Positions 1 through 6,807 of a stretch of DNA of 41,633 bases are shown here, one piece after another. The position numbers and the translations under genes were made by a program. Source of the DNA: DASYVD01 sp050693035 (lineage in GTDB: Bacteria > Actinomycetota > UBA4738 > CALAEC01); contig JBOGWB010000054.1 in NCBI GenBank assembly GCA_050693035.1, forward strand, positions 1 to 41,633. The letters are read 5' to 3'. The notes under the pieces were generated by a model. It made no database searches, had not been told where the DNA came from, and saw only the letters and a program-made list of their open reading frames with translations. Position 1 is the stretch's first letter. Each line of letters starts with the position of its first letter.

Positions 1-1
1 C

Positions 2-280
2 CTCAAGCGGGCGGCCAGCGGGGCCGAGTGGGAGGTGACCGGCGGCGGGTCCTCGGTGGAGGAGGCGTTGGCGCTCGTCCGGACATGGTTTCCCCACGTC
101 TTCGTGTTCGACGCCCGTCTGGGTCCGGATGTGGGTCGGCGGGCCGCGGCGCTCCATCCTGGGATCCGGACCGTTTCGCTGGGCAAGGCAGAGTCAGACG
201 TGACCGTTGAGGTGTTGGAGGAGATCCGAATTGCGGTGGCAGAGTCACTGAGACTCGCCCGGCCGGGACCGAACGCCTGA
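2..280 (+). CDS. Receiver-like domain protein, 5' truncated
   Basis: The reading frame is open from the left edge of the window and ends at a TGA at 278-280, so only the C-terminal 92 residues are visible. The order of segments (a predicted helix SSVEEALALVRTWF, a hydrophobic strand HVFVFDARLG with an aspartate, a short helix, then a strand IRTVSLGKA and a final helix) resembles the second half of a CheY-like receiver domain. In this reading the Asp of FDARLG would be the phospho-acceptor and the Lys of LGKA the conserved lysine. No output domain follows, so it would be a stand-alone receiver or a receiver at the C-terminus of a larger protein. The fold assignment is weak and an unrelated alpha/beta protein is possible. 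Confidence 0.5.
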   Translation, partial: LKRAASGAEWEVTGGGSSVEEALALVRTWFPHVFVFDARLGPDVGRRAAALHPGIRTVSLGKAESDVTVEVLEEIRIAVAESLRLARPGPNA

Positions 281-343
281 GCGCTCGGTCGCGGAGGCCG
301 TCACCCGAGGGACTTCAGGCAGCTTTGCGAGAAGTGGCGGGGT

Positions 344-370
344 GGAACGTTTCGTTGGGGCTCGTGCGTC
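344..370 (+). promoter_or_regulatory. Possible ECF-type promoter upstream of the sigma gene
   Basis: A GGAAC motif at 344-348 is followed 18 bases later by CGTC at 367-370, about 30 bases before the GTG start of the ECF sigma gene at 401. This layout resembles many ECF-dependent promoters and would allow autoregulation. The match is short and the spacing is slightly long, so this is only a suggestion. Confidence 0.3.
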
Positions 371-400
371 TGTATTTGTGGCGTGGGCAGGAGAGCGTTC

Positions 401-904
401 GTGACCCCGGAACTCCAATGGGAGGCGCGGTCGTCGGGCCGGCTCGGGCTCCTCTACCAGCAGCATGCCGCGGAGGCCGGCCGCCTCGCCTACCTCCTGA
501 CCGGGGACAGCGAGCTCGCCCGGGACCTCGTCCAGGAGGCCTTCCTCAGGATGTTTGGCCGGTTCCACGACCTGAGGAAACCTGAGGCCTTCCACTGGTA
601 CCTGAAGAAGACGATCGTGAACCTGGTCCGTTCACACTTCCGAAGGAAGCAGGTCGAGCGAGCCTACGTGGAGCGTACGCGGAGCGCGTCCCCCGTGGAG
701 CCGGACGTTGACGCCCGGCGGGACATGTGGACGGCGCTGCTGAGGCTCTCGGCCCAGCAGCGAGCGGCCTTGGTGCTCCGGTTCTATGAAGACCTCACCG
801 AGGCCCGGACGGCGGAAGTCCTGGACTGCCCGGTCGGCACGGTGAAGTCGTTGGTCTCTCGGGGCTTGGCTCGGCTCCGGGAGGACCTGTCGCGGGAGGA
901 GTGA
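401..904 (+). CDS. ECF (SigE-like) RNA polymerase sigma factor
   Basis: This 167-residue protein has the two-domain layout of group 4 sigma factors. A sigma-2 region (about residues 20-85) contains LAYLLTGDSELARDLVQEAF and binds core polymerase and the -10 element. A sigma-4 region (about residues 110-160) has an LSAQQRAALVLRFYEDLT helix followed by the recognition helix in CPVGTVKSLVSRGLARL. The GTG at 401 is preferred over the in-frame GTG at 383 because AGGAG at 389-393 lies at ribosome-binding distance from it. The next gene begins one base after the stop, so the sigma factor and its membrane partner are co-transcribed and probably form a sensing pair. Confidence 0.9.
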   Translation: MTPELQWEARSSGRLGLLYQQHAAEAGRLAYLLTGDSELARDLVQEAFLRMFGRFHDLRKPEAFHWYLKKTIVNLVRSHFRRKQVERAYVERTRSASPVEPDVDARRDMWTALLRLSAQQRAALVLRFYEDLTEARTAEVLDCPVGTVKSLVSRGLARLREDLSREE

Positions 905-905
905 G

Positions 906-2063
906 ATGGAGAACGAGCTCAAGAAGCTCCTACGGCGGAGGGCCGACGACTTCGACATGCCTCCCGAGCCGCCGCGCGGGCTGGTCCGCGGGGTCCGCCG
1001 GCGCAGGCTGCTGAACGGCACTCTGGCTGGAGCGGCGGCCGCTGCTCTGGTGGCCGGGGCCTCGATCGGCATCCGGGAGGCGGTCCTTGCCCAGAGGCGC
1101 GTGGAGCCCGCGGAGTCACCCGGCCCGACCGCGACTCCCTCGCCAGAGCCAACGACCGAGCCCACGGGCACCCCGGAGCCGGTGGCCTCGCCCCGGGCGG
1201 GAGCTCCTCCCGCCACGTTCGTGGCTTTTCAGCGGCTGCAGGGCGGCGACCCCCTCGGCCGGCTCGTGCTGGTCGACACGGCCGAGGGTCAGGTGATCCG
1301 GGTCCTTCTGGATCACGTCGATACCTCTGAAGGTGGAATCGCCATGCCGGAGCTGTCTCCCGACGGTCAAACCCTCTACTACGAGGCGGGCACCTCCGCG
1401 TGCACCGGAGACGTCCTCCGGATGCGGCTGGACGGTGGGGAGCCGGAAGTGCTGGCCACGGCAGGCGCGGGACGTCCGGCATTGAGCCCGGACGGCCGGC
1501 TCCTCGCCTACCTGTACTGGGACCCCGATCCCTGCATCGGGAAGGACCAGTACGTCGTGGTGCGGGACGCGGACACCGGGGAGGAGACTCGTTGGAGATT
1601 TCGCGTCGGGAGCTCCGGCGCCGAGCCGGTCTCTGTACGGCGGCTCGTGTGGCTGTCGGATTCCCGCACCCTGGCCTACGAACTGGGCCACGAGGAGGCA
1701 AGCTCGATCTACCTGCTCGACACGGAACGAGACCAGAGCATCGAGCTCGGTAGGGACCGCCCCCTGGGACCCCGGGACAGCAGCCTGGAGCTGATCGGGC
1801 TCCACGCCGAAGGGGTGGCAGCCGTGAGGCGGTGCCTGATCCCATCTGAGCCGGGATGTCCGCCGGGGCCGGAGATCGTTGCTCTCGATCCGGACACGGG
1901 GGAGATTGTCGCGACGCTCCTCAGGCCGGCCCCCGAGGCGTTCTCGTACGATCTGGATCCATCCGGTCGGCACCTGCTCTACATCGGCGAGGATGGACTC
2001 TATCGCTGGAGTGGCGGGGAAGCCGTGAAGATCGGGGACGGTTACTCCGCCGCAGCCTGGTAA
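906..2063 (+). CDS. Membrane-anchored beta-propeller protein, putative anti-sigma partner
   Basis: This 385-residue protein has a short charged cytoplasmic N-terminus (residues 1-35), one transmembrane helix (about 36-55) and a Pro/Thr/Glu-rich linker (about 68-103). The rest is an extracytoplasmic region with TolB/WD40-like repeats such as MPELSPDGQTLYY, RPALSPDGRLLAYL and LVWLSDSRTLAYEL. It lies one base downstream of the ECF sigma gene, the usual place for an anti-sigma factor. No zinc-binding H-x3-C-x2-C anti-sigma motif is visible in the cytoplasmic tail. Control of the sigma factor is therefore inferred from position and topology. The propeller would be the sensing or ligand-binding part outside the membrane. 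Confidence 0.75.
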   Translation: MENELKKLLRRRADDFDMPPEPPRGLVRGVRRRRLLNGTLAGAAAAALVAGASIGIREAVLAQRRVEPAESPGPTATPSPEPTTEPTGTPEPVASPRAGAPPATFVAFQRLQGGDPLGRLVLVDTAEGQVIRVLLDHVDTSEGGIAMPELSPDGQTLYYEAGTSACTGDVLRMRLDGGEPEVLATAGAGRPALSPDGRLLAYLYWDPDPCIGKDQYVVVRDADTGEETRWRFRVGSSGAEPVSVRRLVWLSDSRTLAYELGHEEASSIYLLDTERDQSIELGRDRPLGPRDSSLELIGLHAEGVAAVRRCLIPSEPGCPPGPEIVALDPDTGEIVATLLRPAPEAFSYDLDPSGRHLLYIGEDGLYRWSGGEAVKIGDGYSAAAW

Positions 2064-2336
2064 CCTCGCCGTTGGGCTCCGATCTCGCGCCAATAGTGGT
2101 CCTGACTGATCGGTGCGCGAACCGCTCCGGCCAGCTCGTCGAGGTGCCCCTTCTCGGTCAATGGGCAGTGAACGCAACTTAACCAGCTGAGGATGCTCGA
2201 TAGAAGGTTCTGGGTTGGGTGGGGGCGGCTCCCGAAACAAATACGCCCTCTGTATGAGTACAGGGCCGCACAGGGGTGCTTGATTGCCTCCTGGCATGCT
2301 TCGCCAGGGGGCGTTGCCGGCGCCCGCGACAAGGGG

Positions 2337-2633
2337 GTGCGGTCGGTGAAAGGTCGCAGGGCTTTCGTTGCGCCAATTATGACTCTACTGCTCCTCGGTA
2401 TGGGGAGCCACGCCGCGGGAGCGACGCCGCCAGTCGGTACGTGCCCGCCCCCGTTCGACGGTCCGCTCACCTTCGAGCAGATCGTCGCGAAGTACCCGCC
2501 TCCACCAGGGTTTCCTGACCCGATTGGTGCTCTGGCCCGCTTCGACAAGAACGGGGATCGCTCGCTGTGCGTCCTGGATCTTCCCGGCGACCCCATCAAC
2601 GTGATAGACAACGTCGCCAGCGTGCCTTCGTAG
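2337..2633 (+). CDS. Small secreted protein with an Asp/Asn-rich loop
   Basis: This protein of about 98 residues begins at GTG 2337 or the in-frame GTG 2346. It starts with a basic segment and a hydrophobic stretch (FVAPIMTLLLLGMGSHAAG) ending in a signal-peptidase-like AGA site. The mature part is short and has a CPPPFDGPLTF segment, a proline-rich PPPPGFPDPIG segment and FDKNGDRSLCVLD, which resembles a calcium-binding loop. It ends with NVIDNVASVPS. I do not recognise a characterised family. After the stop, a second acidic loop coding for NRDGDGNGSAC is readable at 2689-2721 in another frame, so the gene may once have been longer. Confidence 0.6.
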   Translation: MRSVKGRRAFVAPIMTLLLLGMGSHAAGATPPVGTCPPPFDGPLTFEQIVAKYPPPPGFPDPIGALARFDKNGDRSLCVLDLPGDPINVIDNVASVPS

Positions 2634-2734
2634 CTGGTTCGCTCTCGTTGCGGCGTATTTTGGGGTGCCTGCGGCCTCGGTTCACCAGAACCGTGACGGA
2701 GATGGCAATGGAAGCGCCTGTCCCCAGGGGCTCA

Positions 2735-2781
2735 GTGGTCCCTACGGGATTCGAACCCGTGTCTCCACCTTGAGAGGGTGG
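2735..2781 (-). repeat. attL: displaced 3' part of tRNA-Glu
   Basis: These 47 bases are identical to 7805-7851 and cover tRNA-Glu positions 28-73, from the anticodon stem to the discriminator base, plus one flanking base. The sequence then diverges completely (CCGAGG against TGTCCT), so no functional tRNA can be made here. It marks the left end of the integrated element and the former 3' flank of the tRNA gene. Confidence 0.9.
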
Positions 2782-2846
2782 CCGAGGCCGTTTCCGCGAC
2801 CAGGGCAGTAAGTCAAAACGCCAGCTAAGAGGCGAAATTCGTTACT

Positions 2847-2885
2847 CGCGTTTCCCCGCGTTTCCCCGCGTTTCCCCGCGTTTCC
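2847..2885. repeat. Tandem 10-bp repeat near attL
   Basis: The unit TTTCCCCGCG occurs three times perfectly at 2851-2880, with a partial unit on each side (CGCG before, TTTCC after), giving about 3.9 copies. It lies between attL and the first gene of the operon, 89 bases before its start. Its position inside the element fits iteron-like binding sites for an excisionase, regulator or replication protein. No protein in the element can be assigned to it. Confidence 0.8.
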
Positions 2886-2894
2886 TCTCCCTTC

Positions 2895-2916
2895 TGCTGC
2901 TGGTTTGCTGCTGGCC
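2895..2916. repeat. Left copy of a 22-bp repeat shared by both element ends
   Basis: These 22 bases are identical to 7724-7745 in the same orientation. Within the motif the core GCTGCTGG occurs twice. The copy lies about 113 bases inside attL. Short repeats just inside both ends of a tyrosine-recombinase element are typical of arm-type integrase binding sites, which is the inferred role here. Confidence 0.6.
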
Positions 2917-2973
2917 CAGACGGTCTTGTCTCTGGGGGCGGTCTAGGATTCTTCCAACGAGGAGACAAGAGCA

Positions 2974-3465
2974 ATGCGGGCACGAGAGGATTTTCTGCAG
3001 GAGCTGCAACCGAGCTGGGTGGCCTCCGTTTGTCGCCTATGGCTCCCAGAAGGAATCCTCGGTCTTTATGTCTCCTACAACTGGGGTCAGCTAGACGAGA
3101 GGAATCAAACGGCCCGCCTGCTGGTGCTTGAGACGAACCGCCTCTGTGGAATCAAACTGTCGGCAGTCATCTCCTCCGCCTCAGCTTGGGAGAATGTGGA
3201 AATCGAGATCGCATCAATCCACTTGACGAGCGTTACTGAGGTCGGCTACTCCCTCAAGATTTACGCTGGGGAAGCTCCGGAGTATCCAACCCGCGAGTTC
3301 CAGGGGTGGCTTGCTCTTCGCGATGGCCTTCTAGACTTCCAAAACCCTGTGGTTCTTCCACTTGACCAATCGGACTATCGAGGCAACTGGAGAGCGCAAG
3401 GCCGCGAGTTCCTCCAAGCTGTAGAGGCTATCTTTCCTCCCGCCTACCCTCTCGATGGACGCTGA
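2974..3465 (+). CDS. Unknown protein, first gene of the element operon
   Basis: This 163-residue protein has no signal peptide or membrane segment. I do not recognise its family. The composition is that of an ordinary soluble alpha/beta protein, with aromatic-rich stretches such as WLPEGILGLYVSYNWGQLDERN and REFQGWLALRDGLL. The start is well supported by GAGGAG about ten bases upstream of the ATG. Its last 11 bases overlap the start of the Abi-alpha-like gene, so the two are translationally coupled and probably act together. Codon use includes many A/T third positions, unlike the chromosomal genes on either side. Confidence 0.8.
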   Translation: MRAREDFLQELQPSWVASVCRLWLPEGILGLYVSYNWGQLDERNQTARLLVLETNRLCGIKLSAVISSASAWENVEIEIASIHLTSVTEVGYSLKIYAGEAPEYPTREFQGWLALRDGLLDFQNPVVLPLDQSDYRGNWRAQGREFLQAVEAIFPPAYPLDGR

Positions 3466-4261
3466 AACAGCCCTCGTTCTGTTTGGTTCTGCTCAACTAG
3501 CGCAGCGGGTCTTGGGACCAACGCTCGATTATCTCGGGGAGGGGATGAAGCAGTGGGCCGAGAAACGAGTCGAGAACATTCGCCGAATCATCGAGAACGC
3601 GGACAAGAAGCTCGGCGAGAGCGCGGATATCAAGGTCCCTGTGCCTCCTCGGGTACTGAAAGGAATCATCGACGAAGGTTCCTTCTGCGAAGAACAGGTA
3701 GCTACCGATTACCTGGGCGGTGTCCTAGCTTCCTCCAAAACAGGAGTATCGAGGGACGATAGGGGCGCGACGTTAGTGGCGCTAATAGCTCGCCTATCCA
3801 CTTACCAGTTGCGTAGTCACTACATCTTTTACTCGACTGCCCAATCTCTGCTGGTCGGCCTCGACGAAAATATCGGGGACCCCGCAGCGCGCACCCGCCA
3901 TGGAAGAATCTTCGTCCCCTTCTCCGTCTATGTCCCGGCGATGGAGTTCGAAAGTGGCGAGGACCCCGATGCAATCCTCTCCCACGTACTAACCGGGTTA
4001 GAGGCGGAAGAGCTAATAGAGGGGATGTGGAGGTTCGGTCCCGTCGAATATCTTCGTAGCGTCGCTCATGGTGTCAAAGAAGCAGGTATCGTATTGCAGG
4101 TCTCCTTGACTGGCATCGAACTCTTTCTTTGGGCTCATGGTCTTGGGCACTTAGGTAGAGGTACATTCTTCGATCCTTCCCAATCATTCGAGACGGATAT
4201 TCCAATCTCTCTCCAGGGTGGCTCGGTGAAGATAGCCGACTTGAAATCGGCGTCCGATTAG
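3455..4261 (+). CDS. Abi-alpha/DUF4393-like protein, candidate abortive-infection gene
   Basis: This 268-residue protein shows the layout I associate with the Abi-alpha (DUF4393) family. A hydrophobic/amphipathic N-terminus (LVLFGSAQLAQRVLGPTLDYLG) leads into a charged helix (EKRVENIRRIIENADKKLGE). Then comes a proline-containing VPVPPRVLKGIIDEGSFCEEQ segment, followed by ATDYLGGVLASSKT and a helical ALIARLSTYQLRSHYIFYS segment. The family is linked to phage exclusion on mobile elements, and that general role is the likely one here. The second half (from about residue 150) has no motif I recognise. The gene overlaps its upstream neighbour by 11 bases and lies 14 bases from the next gene. The family call comes from recognition by eye. 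Confidence 0.6.
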   Translation: MDAETALVLFGSAQLAQRVLGPTLDYLGEGMKQWAEKRVENIRRIIENADKKLGESADIKVPVPPRVLKGIIDEGSFCEEQVATDYLGGVLASSKTGVSRDDRGATLVALIARLSTYQLRSHYIFYSTAQSLLVGLDENIGDPAARTRHGRIFVPFSVYVPAMEFESGEDPDAILSHVLTGLEAEELIEGMWRFGPVEYLRSVAHGVKEAGIVLQVSLTGIELFLWAHGLGHLGRGTFFDPSQSFETDIPISLQGGSVKIADLKSASD

Positions 4262-4275
4262 GAAGGTCAGATGAA

Positions 4276-4584
4276 GTGCTCATCGGATCGGAGTTCGTAG
4301 TCGTTTATAGGCCCGGGTGGCCTCGCAGACCGTGGGTTTGGACGTTGGTGGAATGCCTAGTAACTTCCGATGGCAAGCCGTTTCTCATTCCTTACGCACC
4401 GGGGGGCTACTTCCGGTTTCGGTGGCAGGCAATCTCCGAAGCAAGGCGACAGGCCGAAAGGCGTGGGGGAATGGCCGTCTTTGTTGAGGATATGCCGTGG
4501 ATCGGTCCTGTCTCGTTCGGTCTGATGGCAATGGAGCGAGACGAACCGCCTCCGCCACCGGACGAAACGCTAGGGAGACGGTGA
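4276..4584 (+). CDS. Small unknown protein of the element operon
   Basis: This 102-residue protein starts at GTG 4276, with GGAAGG about ten bases upstream. It has an aromatic- and proline-rich N-terminal half (VYRPGWPRRPWVWTLVECLV), a helix rich in Arg and Ala (ISEARRQAERRGG) and an acidic proline tail (ERDEPPPPPDE). The pattern looks like a small globular alpha/beta protein. No family is recognised. Its stop overlaps the next start as GTGA at 4581-4584, so it is coupled to the lipoprotein gene. Confidence 0.7.
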   Translation: MLIGSEFVVVYRPGWPRRPWVWTLVECLVTSDGKPFLIPYAPGGYFRFRWQAISEARRQAERRGGMAVFVEDMPWIGPVSFGLMAMERDEPPPPPDETLGRR

Positions 4585-5066
4585 AATCGAAACGTGTCGG
4601 CCTGGGGCTGGGCCTAATGATTCTCCTCGCATGCGGTCCGGCAGCATCGGAGTCGGAGCAGCCAGACGAACTCGACCAGTTCCTACTAACTGATGAGCTG
4701 GCCTCTCGGATGCGAAAACTAATCATGGATCGAGATTTGCCGTATTCGTTGACACAAGCCGAGTTTCAAGAGTTTGAAGGCGACCTGGTCTGGGTCTACC
4801 AATTCGACGATCCCGCAGAAGCCTCTCCACCGCCGAGTATGTCCTTTGAGGACCTTGTTCTTTACGAGCCTCTCCGCCTGTATAGAGATGCTGTCGCGCC
4901 GTCATTCGAGAACCTGAAGCAACTCGACGTTGAACTCTTCATCCTCTCGTTTAGAGACCCAGAGCAAACGGTGTTCGAGATTGATCCCCTTGACCTACAG
5001 CGCTATATCGAGGGGCAACTCACGGATCGTCAGTTCGCTAGGAGCATCCGTATTACCGGACTCTAG
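4581..5066 (+). CDS. Small lipoprotein, last gene of the element operon
   Basis: Translation from GTG 4581 gives 161 residues. The signal sequence has basic residues, a hydrophobic core and the lipobox LLAC (cysteine at about residue 18), so the protein should be lipid-anchored outside the cytoplasmic membrane. The mature part is acidic and alpha-helical (DELDQFLLTDELASRMRKLI, FENLKQLDVELFIL) with no family I recognise. A four-base overlap ties it to the preceding small gene. Its presence gives the Abi-alpha-like operon a surface or membrane component, which could suggest sensing or exclusion at the envelope. That is inference. Confidence 0.7.
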   Translation: MKSKRVGLGLGLMILLACGPAASESEQPDELDQFLLTDELASRMRKLIMDRDLPYSLTQAEFQEFEGDLVWVYQFDDPAEASPPPSMSFEDLVLYEPLRLYRDAVAPSFENLKQLDVELFILSFRDPEQTVFEIDPLDLQRYIEGQLTDRQFARSIRITGL

Positions 5067-5080
5067 CCCCGGAGCATTAT

Positions 5081-5476
5081 TCATCCGTCCTTGGAAATAC
5101 TGCCGAGCAATCCCTCCCAGCCTTCCTGCCGAGCTTTCGGGCGCTTGCCGGGAGGTCGAGGAGCCCTCACCTTTACCGCAGTTTCCAGGATCGTGCGGAC
5201 CGCTCGTAGCTTCTGAGCATCATTGCCCTCATCGAGTATCCGGTTCAACTCGCCCACAGCTTTGCTCATGAGGGTTCGCAGTTCCTTGCCATGACCTAAC
5301 CACGGCTCCGCCATGTCGAATCTTTCCCGTACGTCTTCCCGGTCATAGCGAAGGTAACGCAAACGATTGATAGAAAGTCCGGTAGCAATAGCTACTTCTG
5401 GGATGCGCCTTCCTTCGAGCAACATCGCCACAGCTGTCTCTTCTTCGGGTGTGAGGGGAGCGGGCTTGCCAGCCAT
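5081..5476 (-). CDS. Small helix-turn-helix protein, terminase-small-subunit-like
   Basis: This 131-residue protein runs toward the operon. The N-terminus (residues 8-35, LTPEEETAVAMLLEGRRIPE then VAIATGLS) reads as a helix-turn-helix of the kind found in phage terminase small subunits and small regulators. A second helical region (about 65-100, AVGELNRILDEGNDAQKLRA) and a basic Pro/Arg tail (RAPRPPGKRPKARQ) follow. It could be a phage-derived DNA-binding protein or a regulator of the element. It ends 14 bases from the convergent lipoprotein gene. No terminase large subunit is nearby, so a packaging role is unlikely. Confidence 0.55.
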   Translation of the reverse strand: MAGKPAPLTPEEETAVAMLLEGRRIPEVAIATGLSINRLRYLRYDREDVRERFDMAEPWLGHGKELRTLMSKAVGELNRILDEGNDAQKLRAVRTILETAVKVRAPRPPGKRPKARQEGWEGLLGSISKDG

Positions 5477-5621
5477 GTCTTGAATTGTAGGCGAGACGTG
5501 CGCAGATTAGTCCGCTGGTCTTTCGGAGAAGCTCAGCCCTTGAAGGCGTCTGAACCTGGAGGCGCTTTCGGTATCGTTAGTCCGGGTAGGCGGTCCGCGA
5601 AGGAGTCTCGCTGCTACCGGG

Positions 5622-6005
5622 TTACGCGGGCGACTCAGAGCCGGGCTGAGGGAGCCACTCGCCGCGCTGGCGGTCGAGGTAGAGCCACCGGCCATCTCGT
5701 TTGACCCACCAGTAACCTCCGTGAAACGTCCAAGGCTCTGATTCTCTCTGGCAGAACGCGCAAACGGAGGCGGCCGCCGGAATCTCTTGGAGGCAATGGG
5801 GGCACTTCCGCTTCATGTTCTCCGTCGTGAGCGAAGCACCCGGTTTCATGATCGCCGCCAGGAGGATCCCTAAGAGTCCGAGGAGGCCGAACAGGAAACC
5901 GGTTCCGAACGTGCCGCCCTTCGAGGACCAAATAGCCCCGGATATGAAGCTGCAGACCAGCCACCCGAAGACAAGTGCGATCAGGAACGTGTAGTCGCCC
6001 ACCAT
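5622..6005 (-). CDS. Membrane protein with a zinc ribbon and a Trp-rich tail
   Basis: This 127-residue protein has two transmembrane helices (about residues 6-23 and 33-55) separated by a short glycine-rich loop. After them come a four-cysteine zinc ribbon (CPHC at about 69-72 and CAFC at about 82-85) and a short aromatic segment GGYWWVKRDGRWLYLDRQ followed by a proline. The ribbon and tail probably face the cytoplasm. The start at 6005 has only a weak ribosome-binding site. Small membrane zinc-ribbon proteins are common in actinobacteria and have no general function. Membership of the element comes from its position between the att sites. Confidence 0.65.
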   Translation of the reverse strand: MVGDYTFLIALVFGWLVCSFISGAIWSSKGGTFGTGFLFGLLGLLGILLAAIMKPGASLTTENMKRKCPHCLQEIPAAASVCAFCQRESEPWTFHGGYWWVKRDGRWLYLDRQRGEWLPQPGSESPA

Positions 6006-6203
6006 TGGCTCTCAGCCAACCATCGTTTGCGTGGGGACGTCAACGCGCCTGAAATTGCCCGCACCACTGGCGCTGATTGAAGGGTAGCTGCAGCCCTGGT
6101 GCTCCACATAGGGGGTTCGCACAGCTCCGCATCCTCGGATAGAAGGTGGGCCGACCTCCATTCTCCCAGTACCCTTGAACATTTCTGGTATCCGTGCTTT
6201 CTT

Positions 6204-6626
6204 CATGAGGGGCCACCGAAGACCGGCGCAGGAGAGCGCACCATCGAACTTCCGGCCTTCGTACTGGCCGCGCTACGCCGTCACCGTGCCGCGCAGGTAG
6301 AGCGCCGTCTCCATGCGGGGGAGGTGTGGCTGGACCATGACCTCGTGGTTGACCGAGGCGATGGTGGTCCCTACTCGCCTTCGTCGTTCTCGAAAGGGTG
6401 GAGCCGGTTCGCTTCCGGTCACGGCTTCGGAGACGTAACGTTCCACGGGCTGAGACACGGCGCCGCCACGCTCATGCTGGCGGCTGGGGTGCCGGACCCG
6501 GTGGCCGTCCGGCTAATGGGACACGCCGATGCCCGTATCCTGCGGCGCTACCAGGAGGTCGTGCCACAGCTGCTCAAAGACGCGGCCGAGCGGATGGACG
6601 GCCTACTCGGGAGCGCGGCTGATTAG
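6204..6626 (+). pseudogene. Tyrosine recombinase (integrase), C-terminal fragment
   Basis: The frame contains the C-terminal catalytic half of a phage-type integrase. It begins with a beta-hairpin PPKTGAGERTIELP, continues with box II FHGLRHGAATLML (the HxLR arginine and the following histidine), then RLMGHADARILRRYQ, which has the second histidine and the nucleophilic tyrosine. The first catalytic arginine region and the whole core-binding N-terminal domain are missing. Upstream codons in this frame are not integrase-like and no good start is seen, so the gene is truncated. It most likely once catalysed integration at tRNA-Glu. A complete integrase would need about 200 more N-terminal residues. 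Confidence 0.8.
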
Positions 6627-6807
6627 GCCCTCTGGCGAGGAAGACTCCGACGCGGTATCGGCCGCATCCGGGTCTTGACGAGGTGGTTCCGCTGGCGGTT
6701 GCGGAGGTGGGACGGCCAGCAGATCGCCGGGCACATACGCACCCAACTTGACGCCGCGCGAAGCTCGGAGCCAGTCACTCGTCCCGAGGGAGGCTGTGCC
6801 TACGGCA

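Noticed and set aside
2042..2200. A minus-strand stretch after the propeller gene that reads like the tail of a protein (SQDHYWREIGAQRR).
   Set aside because: I could not link it to any family, it overlaps the end of the propeller gene, and no start or ribosome-binding site supports a gene.
2847..2885. Tandem repeats as a possible CRISPR array.
   Set aside because: The units are 10 bp with no spacers and no cas genes are present.
6627..6807. A proline-rich minus-strand frame after the end of the proteasome-like gene.
   Set aside because: It is out of frame with the gene, has no motif, and overlaps the integrase end; a frameshifted extension could not be supported.
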